The notes under the pieces: model-generated
The model's input: only the letters and a program-made list of their open reading frames with translations
What the model was told of the DNA's origin: nothing
Database searches by the model: none
Source: Prorocentrum cordatum
Taxonomy: Eukaryota; Sar; Dinophyceae; Prorocentrales; Prorocentraceae
DNA length: 62,500 nucleotides
Reading direction: 5' to 3'
NCBI GenBank assembly: GCA_963575745.1
Contig: CAUYUJ010005714.1
Location: 300,001 to 362,500, forward strand
Program-made: the position numbers and the translations under genes
Part shown: positions 1-10,797 of the stretch, piece after piece
How the letters are laid out: the number at the start of each line of letters is the position of its first letter
How positions within the stretch are numbered: the first letter of the stretch is position 1

Positions 1-188
1 GATGATGATGATGATGATGATGATGTTGAGGATGATTACGATTATGATGATAATGCTGATGCTGATGGTGATGATGATGCTGCTGCTGATGATGATGTTG
101 ATGATAATGATGCGGATCATGCCGAGGATGATGAGGATGATGATGAGGATGCTGAGGGGCATGGGGATCATGAGGATCATGCTGTTCT

Positions 189-248
<60 letters not shown>

Positions 249-300
249 GGATGAGGATGAGGATGAGGATGAGGATGAGGATGAGGAGGAGTGAGGAGGA
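1..300. repeat. (GAT)n microsatellite
   Basis: An almost uninterrupted GAT/GAG triplet tract with scattered GCT and GGT variants, grading into GAGGAT repeats near position 240. It is open in several frames only because the period is three. It continues off the left edge of the window. Confidence 0.9.
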
Positions 301-900
301 GGAGGAGGATAGGGCAGGAGGAGGAGGAGAGGATTAGGAGGGGTAGCAGGGGGAGGAGGAGGAGGAGTGGAGGAGGGAAGAGGAGAGGAGGAGGAGGAGT
401 ATAATGAGGATGAGGATGAGAAGGAGGATCGGATAAGGATGAGGATGAGGATAGAGGAGACTTGTGGAGGAGGCCAAGGAATGGAGAAAGGAGAATGGAT
501 GAGGGGGAGGAGGAGGAGTAGGAGGGAGGAGGAGGAGGAGGAGGAGAGGAGGAAGAGGAGGAGGATGTAAGGATGAGGGGGAGGCGGATGAGCAAGGAGG
601 AGCAGGAGAGGTGGATGAGGAGGAGGTGAGGAGGAGGAGAAGAAGAATGAGCAGGAGCAGGAGCAGGAGGAGGGGGAGGGGGAGGGGGAGGATGAAGAGG
701 AGGAGGAGGAGGAGGAGGAGGAGGAGGAGGGAAGGAGAGGGAGGAGATGGGGAGGGGAGGTGTGCAGGGCTAGAGTGGAGGGAGAACTTGGGGGAAGGGA
801 GGGGGAATGACCACGAGGGGAGGGGAAGAGGCCCAGCAAGGTTGAGATCGATGGGGCAGGAGAGGAGGGGGAGTGGTCGGGGAGACTCGGGGAGCGCCTG
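300..900. repeat. GGA/GAG purine tract
   Basis: About 600 bases of nearly pure purine on the + strand, built from GGA and GAG triplets with short GAT and GGGGA interruptions. Open frames on both strands (poly-Glu/Arg/Gly on +, poly-Ser/Pro/Leu on -) are artefacts of the triplet period. Confidence 0.88.
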
Positions 901-1440
901 AGGAAGTGAGGTGGGTTTCACCATTTTTCCTTGAATTTGTGTGCATAGATCTGCGCTTACCAGAAAGGCTTGCCAGCGATGTGTCGCCGCACGGTGTTCA
1001 AACCGGGGGCAGCTAGTGATAGATCGTGAGCCCCGGTCCAGCTCGGCAGGCCCCAAAGGGGATCGCCGATAGACGCACAGGGGGACGGCGGCAAGAGTCG
1101 CGTGGGTGCTCTTCCCCCTCCCTGCCCTCTCCTGCTGCGACTACTTCGCGCCGACAGTCGGATACTGAGCCTCAGAGCTCTCGCCGGACAGCGGGCTCAT
1201 CCCCGTTTGGGGAGTGCGAAGTTTTCCGTCTCACGCTCTGCTGCGACTCTTGTTCGTATTTCCCGTGGTCGCCACCCGTGCCCACAAGTGGCCCCTGAGG
1301 CGACCAGGGCAGCAGGGTAAGGGGATCTTGGCCCCTTGCTTCTTCTGCGTTCCCGAGGCTCGCTCCTTGGGCAGGTGTAGGGATATGGTCCCTTCGTGGC
1401 CACGCCACGCAACTCCCGTTCGCCTCTCCGCCTATCACGC
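901..1440. other. Non-repetitive spacer, no gene recognised
   Basis: Mixed-composition sequence between a purine tract and a pyrimidine tract. Short overlapping open frames exist on both strands, but none shows a recognisable motif. Confidence 0.6.
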
Positions 1441-1835
1441 TCCTTCTTATCCTCCTCCTCCTCCTCCTCCTCCTCCCTCTTTCTCCTATCTCTCCTCTCT
1501 CCTTCTCCTCCCCCTCCTCTTCCCCCTCTTTCTCCTACTCCTCCTCCTCCTCTTCTTCTTTCCTCCTCCTCTCTTCCCTTTCGTCCTTTCCCTCCTCCTC
1601 TCCTCCTCCTGTTCCCCACCAACCTCCCCGTCCCTTTCCTCTCCCTTCTATACCTCCTCCCGTAGTTTCGCCGTCTTTTCCCCTCTCACTTCCTCCCTCC
1701 TCCCTCTCCTCCCGTTCCCCCCCTCTCCGTCTCCCCCATCCTCTTCCCTCTCTTTTCCCATTTCTCCTCCGCTCGTTTCCCCACCTGCCCCAACATTCCC
1801 CCGTCTTCCCCGTTTCCCTCCCCTCCACCATTTAC
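1441..1835. repeat. TCC polypyrimidine tract
   Basis: About 400 bases of C/T-rich sequence made of TCC, CTC and TTCC units with very few purines. It sits directly upstream of a family A copy. The family A copy at 15.55 kb also follows a pyrimidine-rich stretch. Confidence 0.85.
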
Positions 1836-2625
1836 TCAATATGAAAACTACTCTCCCTCTTCCCCTGATGGCGTGCTGGGAATATTCGACCCCCCCCGCG
1901 TATTGTTTTTTTACACACAGGATTCCCGGGAGTTGGGTTTTCGCTTGCGTTTTTTTCAAAATGCTTCTCTCGCTGAGGCGCCGGCCTCATTTCTTTTTCT
2001 CATTTTTTTCTCTTTGCTGCTCCCCGCTCGTTTTCGAATCGTGCTCCCGCCTGCAGCGCTGGCGCCTCATTTTCCGGGAAAATCGGTGTTTTTTGGGGGG
2101 GGGAATCCTCGTTCAGGTATGGCGTTCTCGCCTCCCAGCGCGGGCTCTTTCTCCCCTCTTCCTCGGTGCGCGCCCGACCCGCCCGCCACACCACCGCGCC
2201 CACCACGCGGCCCGCCCCGTCCACTCAAACCACCGCCACTATCACAAACCCTCCACGCACGCAGACACGCACGCGCACCACCACCGTGCACCGCCACCAC
2301 CACCGCACTACCCCACCCACCACCACCAGCTACACCGCGTCACACCACATCACACGCGCGCACACACAGACACACACGCACGCACGCACGCACACCCCGA
2401 CACATACACACCACCAACCACACAACCACAACCACGCACACACGCACGCACCCACGCGCAGCGCACCACCACCCCACCACCCCACTAGCACACGCGCAGC
2501 GGAGCCACAGTCCGCTTTCGGACACTCGTTCCGCGGATAAGAGAAAATGCAGCGCCAATGATGGTAGGGATGGGTGGGTGGGGTAGGACGTCAGATGTTG
2601 ACGCGAGCGCACCTAACTTGCCGTC
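1836..2625 (+). mobile_element. Composite dispersed repeat, family A (most complete copy)
   Basis: The left half contains TACTCAATATGAAAA, CCCCGCGTATTGTTTTT, ACACAGGATTCCCGGG and CTGAGGCGCCGGC. The middle is CA/CCA-rich. The right half contains GGAGCCACAG, CGCGGATA, GAGAAAAT, GGTAGGACGTCAGAT and GACGCGAGCGCACCTA. Left-half copies recur at 15.55-15.80, 17.57-17.69 and 18.70-18.89 kb, and the right half recurs at 25.26-25.48 kb. I see no protein and no clear terminal inverted repeats. It may be a non-autonomous element, but its class is unknown. Confidence 0.65.
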
Positions 2626-2877
2626 CCCCCCTCCCCCACTGCCCTGTCCCCCCCCCCCGCCCGTCCCGCCCCCCCCTCCCTCTCCCCTCCCCTTTTTGCT
2701 CTCCAGCCTCGGCCCGAGGGTATCTGACCCTGCGCGCAGCCGACGCGAAGCCCCCTGCGCAGTGTTCAGCTCTCTCCGCGCATGGCGAAAGTGGACGAGC
2801 CGCATCCCGCGGTGTGACAGATTCGCGTCGCCTTCACATCACCGCGCGCGCCGCAATGGTTCCCGAGAGCCTTCGCC

Positions 2878-3939
2878 GTGTGCGCCATGCACCACTGCAG
2901 CACAAGCCACCAGGCAAGGGCCGCCAAGCCTCTTGCGCGGAGGGCCTCCTTGTGCGTTAGGAGGCCTGCGCCGCTGCTCTCCGAAACTGTGGCGGCGCAG
3001 AGCGGGGTGCTGCAGCGTGCGACGATCTTGTCCCCAGACCCAACCGACTTCGAGACCGCTTACCAGCAACACCGCCCCAACCAGCCTCGACCCAGGAGCG
3101 AGCTGATGAAATTCTGCCAGCAACTTAAGATCAGCTACGCATAGCTGCACTTCGCAATAACATGCATTACGGCCACCATCCGTGACCAACCAGGGTTCGT
3201 GGCCCCGGCCGTTATCCACCAGGATAACGGCGCAGCCCCTATCATCAGCCCCGACGCAGCAAACTGGGACGCCCCGATCGCGCACCCGTTCAAGAGGGCT
3301 GACCACGCGATCCCACGCGCCAGTAGCATCCCCAAGCACCCGACCAGGGCCCAATCACCGACCGACGATCTTTGGGATTCCGTCGCCATCTCTCCAGCAG
3401 TTGCCTCGGCGGGTAGCCGCCCTTTGGAGGACCCGGCGCTCCGGCGCCACAGCCGGCGCCAGCCCATGCGGGCACATCCACCAGCGTGGAATCCAGGGCC
3501 AAGCCAGGCGTGGCCTCAGCTGCACCCGCGGCGCGGCAAACGCCCTTGACAGCACCGCCGCGTTCCACGCCATCTGCCCCCACGACCGCACTCACGCGAC
3601 ATGGCGCGTCGGTCGACGCAGCGGGCCCACCCCTGCGACTAGATGGACCCGCCGAACAGCGTGGCAGGTGGCGTTAACGCAATGCCCGCCAGGGCCGACG
3701 CGGTGCCCGACACCACCGGCCTCATCCCTCCGCCCGTGCACCCGCCCATTCAGGAAGGCACCGAGATAACAGTCACCAGCCAGGTAAAGACCCCCACTCA
3801 CGGCCAACACTGCGCGGCCATTGGCCGCGCGGGGGATCGAAACCAGTATTGGGTGGCCCTGCTGACCAACGACAATACTCAGAGGCGTAACTTTCCCATT
3901 GCTACTTTTAAGAAGTTGTGGGTGGAAGAAAAAACATGA
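2878..3939 (+). pseudogene. Decayed coding-like region, function unknown
   Basis: One reading frame is open over about 1.06 kb with only three interrupting stops, giving segments 2878-3144, 3199-3549 and 3643-3939 in the same frame. The residues are mixed and protein-like rather than low-complexity, for example RSELMKFCQQLKISYA, HQDNGAAPIISPDAANW and WVALLTNDNTQRRNF. I recognise no domain. It could be a dead retroelement polyprotein or a host pseudogene. It is not a repeat shadow, because the underlying DNA is non-repetitive. Confidence 0.35.
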
Positions 3940-4023
3940 TGTCCGCCTGGGCCCCCGCCAGAGGAGCGGAAATGCGAGCACACTGGCGCGCGCGGCCACG
4001 CGCGACCTGCCGCTGGTAATAAC

Positions 4024-4040
4024 ATGAATGCGCGGGCGTC

Positions 4041-4073
<33 letters not shown>

Positions 4074-4160
4074 ACGTCGGCGTCGGTGCCGACGGCGATG
4101 GCGACGGCGGCAACGGCGACGGCGGCGACGACGAACATCGCGGCGACGCCGGCGACAGGG
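4024..4160. repeat. CGA/GGC triplet repeat
   Basis: An imperfect run of CGA, CGG and GGC triplets (poly-Arg or poly-Asp depending on frame) in GC-rich DNA. Confidence 0.8.
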
Positions 4161-4330
4161 CCCTGGCCCACGGGCGTACTTGCGCCCCGCCCTCGTTCCT
4201 GGAGTGCCGCGCCAGATTTGGTGGGAAGAACGATTTTTTTGCGCGCAGTCTAACCCCAGCCGTCACTCCGCTTCACTAAAACTTTCTTCTGCTTTAGCAA
4301 CGTCGTTTTTTCGGAATGTATTGGGCGGCG

Positions 4331-4458
4331 CGCCTTTACTAAAGCCGCTTTATCGCTTTAGTAAAGCCGCTTCGTCGCTTTAATAAAGCGGATCCTTCGC
4401 TTTACTAAAGCCGCTTCTTCGCTTTAGTCAAGGCTGCGGTCTGCCTTAGTAAAGCCCT
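4331..4458. repeat. 22-bp tandem repeat with palindromic CTTTANTAAAG core
   Basis: Five to six consecutive units of about 22 bp share a CGCTTTAGTAAAGCCGCTTC-like consensus. The core CTTTAGTAAAG or CTTTACTAAAG is itself palindromic, so every unit can form a small stem. The array is AT-richer than its surroundings. Confidence 0.8.
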
Positions 4459-4459
4459 G

Positions 4460-5095
4460 GGGGTGCGGGGCCAGGGCCCGGTCGGTGGGCGGGGGGCTCC
4501 TGTCTTCCCTGCCAGTTCACACCGCGATGCATTTGCTCGAGTAGTCAGGGTCGTGTAGCATCGGGTCGCGGCGGTCCTTGGACATGTTTTCAGCGAGTTG
4601 TAGATGCTCCTTGACAGGAGATTCAGGTCGCGAGCGCAGGACGTGGCTCGGCAATCCGGACGCGCCGCCGCGGCTGTCGCGCAACAGCAATAACACTTGA
4701 GTAAAATGCTCGTTGGCTCCTTCAAACTAATAGTGTGAACGATCCGCTTCCAGAATACTGCAGCCCCATACCCGTCAGGTTCGCTCCCTCGCTCGCCTCA
4801 GAGACCGAGCCTCCCTGAGGGGGCCAAGCGGGTGAACGTCAACGTCGGGGCCCAGGAAGAAAGAGAAGTCAGCCTAGTCGACTGCAGGGGCTACGGCTGA
4901 CTCACCAGGCCCGCCCGCGCTCGCGCGGAAGCCTGTGCCAGCGTTTGGGTTTGCATCGCAAGTGCCAGCTGTCGCATCCCTGACTGCGGCACCGCCAGGG
5001 CTCGCGAACACCTGAAAGCATAGTGCGCGGCAGAGGGGGGGCCTCGGCAAGCTCCGCACGCGCACGCGTCGGCGCCGGCTCCTCTCGGGCTCTCG
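4460..5095. other. Non-repetitive spacer, no gene recognised
   Basis: Mixed sequence with short overlapping frames on both strands. None carries a recognisable motif. Confidence 0.5.
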
Positions 5096-5257
5096 GAGCC
5101 CGTTTCTTTATTGTTTTGGGCATGACGCGGGCGTCATGGCCCCCGCCCCCCACCCCCCCCCTAATGACGTAACGCTCCCCCCCCCAGTGCGCTCCGGGCA
5201 CTGCCGCCGTGCGCATTGGGATCCGCGTAGGAATCTGCATAGGTATCTGGTCCGCAG

Positions 5258-5258
<1 letters not shown>

Positions 5259-5307
<49 letters not shown>

Positions 5308-5345
5308 CGTCGTCGTCGTCGCTCGTGGTTCGTCGCTCGTCGCTC
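5259..5345. repeat. (GTC)n microsatellite
   Basis: About fifteen GTC triplets followed by degenerate GTC/GCTC repeats, inside the left arm of the foldback element. A shorter CGTC cluster lies near 6617-6655. Confidence 0.85.
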
Positions 5346-5511
5346 ATCGTCGTCGTGCGCGCGGACGCGGCTGGAGCCTGTTTTTAAGTCCGGGCCGATG
5401 ACGGCAATCATCTGGGGGGGGGGGGTCGATGACGTCACGTTTCGCGCCGGCGGCGTCTGGGAATGCTTAGGAATGACGGAGGACGGGTAGCACGAACATG
5501 TAGGTGGCGAT

Positions 5512-5810
5512 CTGCACCACAACGCCTGTGTACATCACACTGCCCGCGTGCATCACAGCGCCTGTGTACACAACGCCGCCTGTGTACACCACAGCTGCCG
5601 CGTGCAACACAGCGTCAGTTTGTGCCACCGTGCCTGCGGGCACAGCAGCTCTTGTGTACACCACAGCGCTTCCGTACACCACACCAGCCGTGTGCAACAC
5701 AGCACCACTGTACACCACAATGCTGCGTGAATTGCAGTGCCTGTGTACGCCACGGCGCGTGCGTGCACCACATCAGCCGTGTGCAACACAGCACCATTGT
5801 TGCGCATAGA
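5512..5810. repeat. Minisatellite with TGTACACCACAG core (left arm)
   Basis: Degenerate tandem units of about 15-21 bp share TGTACACCACAGC or TGCATCACAGCGCC. The array is the inverted counterpart of 6300-6600. Open frames on both strands encode only Thr/Ala/Val/Cys repeats and look non-coding. Confidence 0.75.
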
Positions 5811-6300
5811 ATTTCCGAAGGAATCTTTGTGACAAAATGGAACGCGTGTGGATTCCAGAGAAAACAATGGAAAACAAATCATCATGGACGAAGGCGCGCC
5901 GCTGGAATCTACGAGTCCCCCCGAGTCCGCTCGCATCACCCTAACTCCCATTTGCGTCCAGGAGGCTCCAGCTAAACTGGCCGTCCGAGAACCAAGTGGA
6001 TCGATTCAATCGAACATTCTGCGGTGCACGCTGAGATGCGCACGTGCGTTGTAACGCCAAACCGCACGACAGGGGGTAAGAAGGAGGAAAAGGAGGAGGA
6101 GGAGGAGGAGGAGGAGGAGGAGGAGGAGGAGGAGGAGGAGGAGGAGGAGGAGGAGGAGGAGGAGGAGGAGGAGGAGGAGGAGGTGGTGGTGGAGGAAGAG
6201 GGAGGAGGGAAAAACGTCGCATTCGATTATCTGAACTTTCCTGGCGTGGCGTTTAGTTGTCCGCAGCAGATCCTGACGTACATGCTCCTTCTACCTGTCC
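5811..6300. other. Foldback centre: unique DNA plus GGA tract
   Basis: Unique sequence at 5811-6075 is followed by about 110 bases of uninterrupted GGA (6078-6190) and then more unique sequence. No gene is recognisable. The GGA tract accounts for the poly-Glu and poly-Pro frames here. Confidence 0.7.
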
Positions 6301-6600
6301 TATGCACGCAGGAACTGTGGTGTACACCAGCGCTGCGTTGCACGCGGATGCTGTGGTGTAGAGGCGCTATGGCGTGCACAGGCGCTGCGGCGCAAGCAAG
6401 CACAGTGGTGTACACAGGCGTTGTGTTGCACATAGCTGCTGCGGCGTATGTACACCAGCGCTGTAGTGCTCCCAAGTATTGTGGTATACACGGGCGGTGC
6501 GTTGCACACGGCAGTTGCGGTGTACGCAGGCGTTGTGGTGCACACGCGCGGTGTGGTGCACGCGAGCGTTGTGGTGTACACAGGCGCTATGGGCAGATCG
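6300..6600. repeat. Minisatellite with GTGGTGTACACAGG core (right arm)
   Basis: Degenerate units containing GTGGTGTACACAGGCGCTG. This is the reverse complement of the array at 5512-5810 and forms the right arm of the foldback element. Confidence 0.75.
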
Positions 6601-6849
6601 CCACCTTACATGCTGCTCGCGTCGTCGTCGTCCCTCGTCTCTCGTCGCGTCGTGCGCGCGGGCGCGGCTGCGGTGCCGGAGCCACACGGCGGGGGGGGGG
6701 CGTCACGTCATACCCCCCCCCCGCCCCCCCCCCCCCCATGACGCCCATCATCGCCGAACATAAAGAAACGCGCTCTTGCTGGCGCTTATCCCTCTTCCTC
6801 CTCGTTCTCGCGGTCGCCGTTGGTCCGCCCCGATTCGCGGATAAGGGCG

Positions 6850-8705
6850 CCGGCTGCCTCGCGCCCGCAACTGTCGCGAGTGGCGCAACGAGCAGAGCGG
6901 CCGCGAGCGGCGCATCTGGGACAAGCGCCGCGGCGCCGCGTAGCGCGACGGATTCGAATGTCACCGCGACGCGCAGAGCTGCGGGATCCAGCGTCGGCAG
7001 CCCCGCGTTGACTGGGGCGAGCAGCGCGCCGAATGCAGCGCCCGCCAGCAGCGCGTCTGCGACCGGCGCCTCGACGCTGGGCAGCGCGAGGGGGCGGTGC
7101 ACCACCGCGTTGAACACTGCGTCGGGGGCCAGCGCCAACGCGCCCTCGCGTTTGCGAGCTCGACAAGCAGCGCAGCGCGGCCAACCCGCCAGGGCTCGCG
7201 AACACGGGCGCCTGCGGCCTCGCGCCCCCGACTCTGACGAGCAGCGCCGAGGGGCGGCGCGTCTTCGAGAAGAACCCGCGGGGCCACCGCAGTGACGCCG
7301 CTCAGCTCAACAGAGTCGAGTTCCACTGCGGCGCGCGGAGCAACGGCATGCCGCGCCGGCAGCCTCGCGCTGAGTTGGGGCGAGCAGTGCGCCGAAGACA
7401 ACGCATTTCAACGGCGCGTCTGTCACCGGCGCCGCGAGGCTGAGCGGCGCGGCGGAGCTGGGCACCGCGGCGCTGAGCAGCGCGACGGGGCCGTCCACCA
7501 ATATGCCTCGCATCCGCGAGTGAGACGAGCAGCGCAGCGATTGCCGCGTCCTTCAGCAGCGCGGCGTGGACTGCCACCTCGACGCTGAGCAGCGCGGCGT
7601 GACCAAGCAGCATCAGACGCTGATGCTGCTGACGATCGGCAGCCTCACGTCCACGAGCGAGCAGAGCAGTGCAACGAGCATCGCGCCTTCAAGCGGCGCG
7701 TCCGGCAACGTTGCGGCACCGCGCAGCACGTGGAGATTGAGCACCGCGACGTCGCACGGCGCGACGGGGCCCAGCCCCGGCAGCTTCGCGCCCGCGAGAG
7801 GGACGAACAGCGCGTCGAACGCCGCGCCACCCCGCTGAAAACGCGCGACCTGCACCTCGTCACTGCGCGACGCAGTGGGGCTGGGCACTGCGACCTTGGG
7901 CAGTTCGATTGGACTCAACACCATCGGCCCCGCGTCGACGAGTGAGACGAGCAGCGCGTCGAGCACCGTGTCTTTGGGCAGCGCGCCCGGGACCGACCCC
8001 GCGCCGCCGGGCAGCGCGACGGAGCCGAGCACCGCCGCGCCGCGCGCGACGACCGGGCCCAGCGCCGGCGGCCTCGCGCCTACGAATGACACGAGCAGCA
8101 ACGCAAACATCACGTCTTCCAGCAGCACGTCGGCGACCAGCGCTCCGACGCTGAACGCCGCGACGGAGCTGAGCGCCACAGCTCGAGCAATGCGATGGGA
8201 TCTAGCACCAATGGCCTCGCACGACGAACAGCGCAACGCGTCTTTCAGCAGCATGTCAGGGACCGGCATTTCGACGCGAAGCTGCGCGGCTGCGGCGCCA
8301 GGCATCGCGACGGCGCGCGTCAAGACGGGGCCCAGCATCCGCAGCTTCACGTCTACGAGCGAAAAGAGCCTCGCCACGGGCAGCGCGACTTCGAGCAACG
8401 CGCCCGGGAACGTCGCGACGCCGAGCAGCGCGGCGAAACCGAGTGCTGCGACGGCGAGCAGCGCGATGGGACCCAGCCTCAGCAGCCCCGCGCCCAGGAG
8501 TGAGACGGGCAGTGCATCGAACGCCGCGCCTTTCAGAAACGCGTCCGTGACTGCCGCTTCGACTCTGAGCGGCGCGACGGAGTTGAGCGCCAGTGCGTTC
8601 AGCAGTGCGATGGGATTTTGGACCAGAGGCCCCGCGGGCGCCGCGGCTTTGAGCAGCGCAGCGGCGACTGGCGCTGCAACGTCGAACAGCGCGATGGTAT
8701 TAACC
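6850..8705. repeat. About 143-bp satellite, roughly 13 degenerate units
   Basis: A recurring phrase of the form CNGCCTCGCGCCNACGAGTGA, then GACGAGCAGCGCGTCGA, appears at roughly 6853, 7000, 7146, 7220, 7364, 7502, 7640, 7782, 7925, 8069, 8212, 8340, 8482 and 8628. Spacing is mostly 138-147 bp. The array is open for up to 289 codons on + (7875-8744, Ser/Ala/Thr-rich) and 261 codons on - (7613-8398). A period that is not a multiple of three and simultaneous openness on both strands argue against a protein, although an Ala/Ser-rich repeat protein cannot be excluded. Confidence 0.75.
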
Positions 8706-9410
8706 CGAAAAAGCTTTCACGACCCCCCCCCAGGGTTATCTTAGCACCGCAATTTCATTCCATATTCCGCGGGGCCATTTCCGCCGAGCGATATGTTTAG
8801 CACCGCGCGCAAAAGCGCAACAAATAAAACTATCATTGGCGGCCCCTATGGGGCCAAGAAAGGGTTTCACAAGGAATGTCAAGGATTTTGCTAAGGTCTC
8901 TCTGGTTTCCATGGAATGCTAAGGATCTGGGTGGAACCCATAGAGAGACGAGGACGAAGAGGACGAGGAGGAGGACGAGGACGAGACGGCGTCTTGCGTG
9001 CCTTAGGTGTTTTTTTTTGGGCCTCTTGGGGGGCCCGTCAGGGGGCCCCTTGGTTGCCTCCTGGGTGCCTCTTGGAGGCCTCCTGGGGCCTCTTGGGGCG
9101 CTCTTGGGGCTCTCTTGGGGGCTTCTGGGAGCCCTGGAACGCCTCTTGGCGCCGTCTCCGAGGCAGTCGGTCAAAAGAGTGGGGGGGGTTCTCGATGTCT
9201 CCCCCCCCCCCCCCTGGGGGGCCACGATCCTCGTGAGGGGTGTCAAAAATTGGACCTCCCACTGGCCGAAAAAGGACAAGCAACTAAACAGCGATGTGTA
9301 GGAGCATATCTGGAAGCATTCCCCTTAAGATTCAGATAAGAAGCCAGTTGTAGACTCCTGCTGTTCTCGCAGTCGTAGTCGCATTCGCGATGACAGTCGC
9401 AGTGGCAACG
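8706..9410. other. Spacer with short GAC/GAG and CTCTTGGGGC repeats
   Basis: No gene is recognised. It holds a GACGAG cluster near 8947-8990 and a G-rich 10-12 bp minisatellite (GGCCTCTTGGGGC type) at about 9028-9135. Related G-rich or C-rich phrases occur at 13745-13900, 14200-14310 and 43440-43530. Two homopolymer runs (C near 9202 and G near 9182) flank a short unique stretch. Confidence 0.6.
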
Positions 9411-9414
9411 GCAG

Positions 9415-10795
9415 TCGCAGTCACAGCCTCAGCCTCAGCCTGCCTCAGCCTCGGCCTCAGCCTGCCTCAGCCTCAGCCTGCCTCAGCCTCAGCCTCAGCC
9501 TGCTTCAGCCTCAGCCTCAATCTGCCTTCAGCCTCGGCCTCAGCCTCGCCTGCATCAGCCTCACCCATCACCTCAGCTGCCTCAGGCAGCTGCTCAGCTC
9601 AGCCCCAGCAGCTGCCTGCCCTCCTCAGCCTGCCTCAGCCTCATCAGTCCTCGGCTCAGCCTCAGCCTGCCTCAGCCTCACCTCAGCCTCAGCCTCAGCC
9701 TCATCCTCAGCCTGCCTCAGCATCAGCCTCTCAGCCTCAGCCTCAGCTCAGCCTGCCTCAGCCATCAGCCTCAGCCTGCTTCAGCCTCAGCCATCAGTCT
9801 GCCTTCAGCCTCAGCCTCAGCCTCAGCCTGCCTCAGCCTCAGCCTGCATCAGCCTCAGCCTCAGCCTCAGCCTGCCTCAGCATCAGCCTGCCTCAGCCTC
9901 AGCCTCAGCCTCAGCCTCAGCCTCAGCCTCAGCCTGCTTCAGCCTCAGCCTCAGTCTGCCTTCAGCCTCGGCCTCAGCCTCAGCCTGCCTCAGCCTCAGC
10001 CTGCATCAGCCTCAGCCTCAGCCTCAGCCTGCCTCAGCATCAGCCTGCCTCAGCCTCAGCCTCAGCCTGCCTCAGCCTCAGCCTCAGCCTGCTTCAGCCT
10101 CAGCTTCAGTCTGCCTTCAGCCTCGGCCTCAGCCTCCGCCTGCCTCAGCGTGAGCCTGCATGAGCCTCAGCCTCAGCCTCAGCCTGCCTCAGCATCAGCC
10201 TGCCTCAGCCTCAGCCTCAGTCTGCCTCAGCCTCAGCCTTAGCCTGCTTCGGCCTCAGCCTCAGTCTGCCTTCAGCCTCGGCCTGCCTCAGCCTGCCTCA
10301 GCCTCAGCCTGCCTTCAGCCTCGGCCTGCCTCAGCCTGCCTCAGCATCAGCCTGCCTCAGCCTCAGCCTCAGCCTGCCTCAGCCTCAGCCTCAGCCTGCT
10401 TCAGCCTCAGCCTCAGTCTGCCTTCAGCCTCGGCCTCGGCCTCAGCTCAGCCTGCCTCAGCCTCAGCCCTGCACAGCCTCAGCCTCATCCTCAGCTCTGC
10501 CTCCAGCATCAGCCTTCCTCAGCCTCAGCCTCAGCTGCTCGCCTCAGCATCAGACCCGTCTGCCTTCAGCCTAGGCCTCAGCCTCAGCCTGCTCACCCTT
10601 GCAGCCTGCAATCATCCTCAGCCTCAGCCTCAGCCTTTCCCTCAGCTCAGCCTCAGCCTCAGCCTTCAGCTCAGCCTGCCTCAGCCTCAGCCTCAGCCTG
10701 CTTCAGCCTCGCCTCAGCCTGGTGCCTTCACCTCGGCCTCAGCCTCAGCCTGCTTGCCTCAGCCTTGCCTCAGCCTCAGCATCAGCCTGCCTCAG
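9415..10795. repeat. CAGCCT / CAGCCTGC minisatellite array
   Basis: About 1.4 kb of CAGCCT hexamers with interspersed TGCCTCAG and CATCAG variants, forming higher-order blocks. The hexamer period keeps frames open and predicts Gln-Pro, Ala-Ser and Leu-Ser repeats. There is no sign of a real protein. Confidence 0.92.
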
Positions 10796-10797
10796 CG

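Larger units (their letters stand above)
5100..6775. mobile_element. Foldback-like element with long inverted repeat arms
   Basis: The left end (GTTTCTTTATTG, then GGGCGTCATGG, a C-run, ATGACGTAACG, another C-run and a GTGCGCTCCGGCA-like stretch) is matched in reverse complement at the right end (6775 down to about 6660). Further in, the left arm's CATGTAGGTGGCGATCTGC followed by a TGTACACCACAG minisatellite (5495-5810) is matched inverted by 6600 down to 6300. The centre (5810-6300) is unique sequence plus a GGA tract. No transposase is visible, so it would be non-autonomous. Exact termini and any target-site duplication are unresolved. Confidence 0.65.

Noticed and set aside
2340-2490. Histidine/threonine-rich exon in CA/CCA sequence
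   Set aside because: Part of the family A middle section. Composition is simple repeat and the same region at 18.9 and 25.3 kb differs in length.
5463-5975. Cys/His-rich open frame resembling a zinc-finger protein
   Set aside because: It is the translation of the TGTACACCACAG minisatellite. Cys and His spacing follows the repeat unit and comparable frames exist on the opposite strand.
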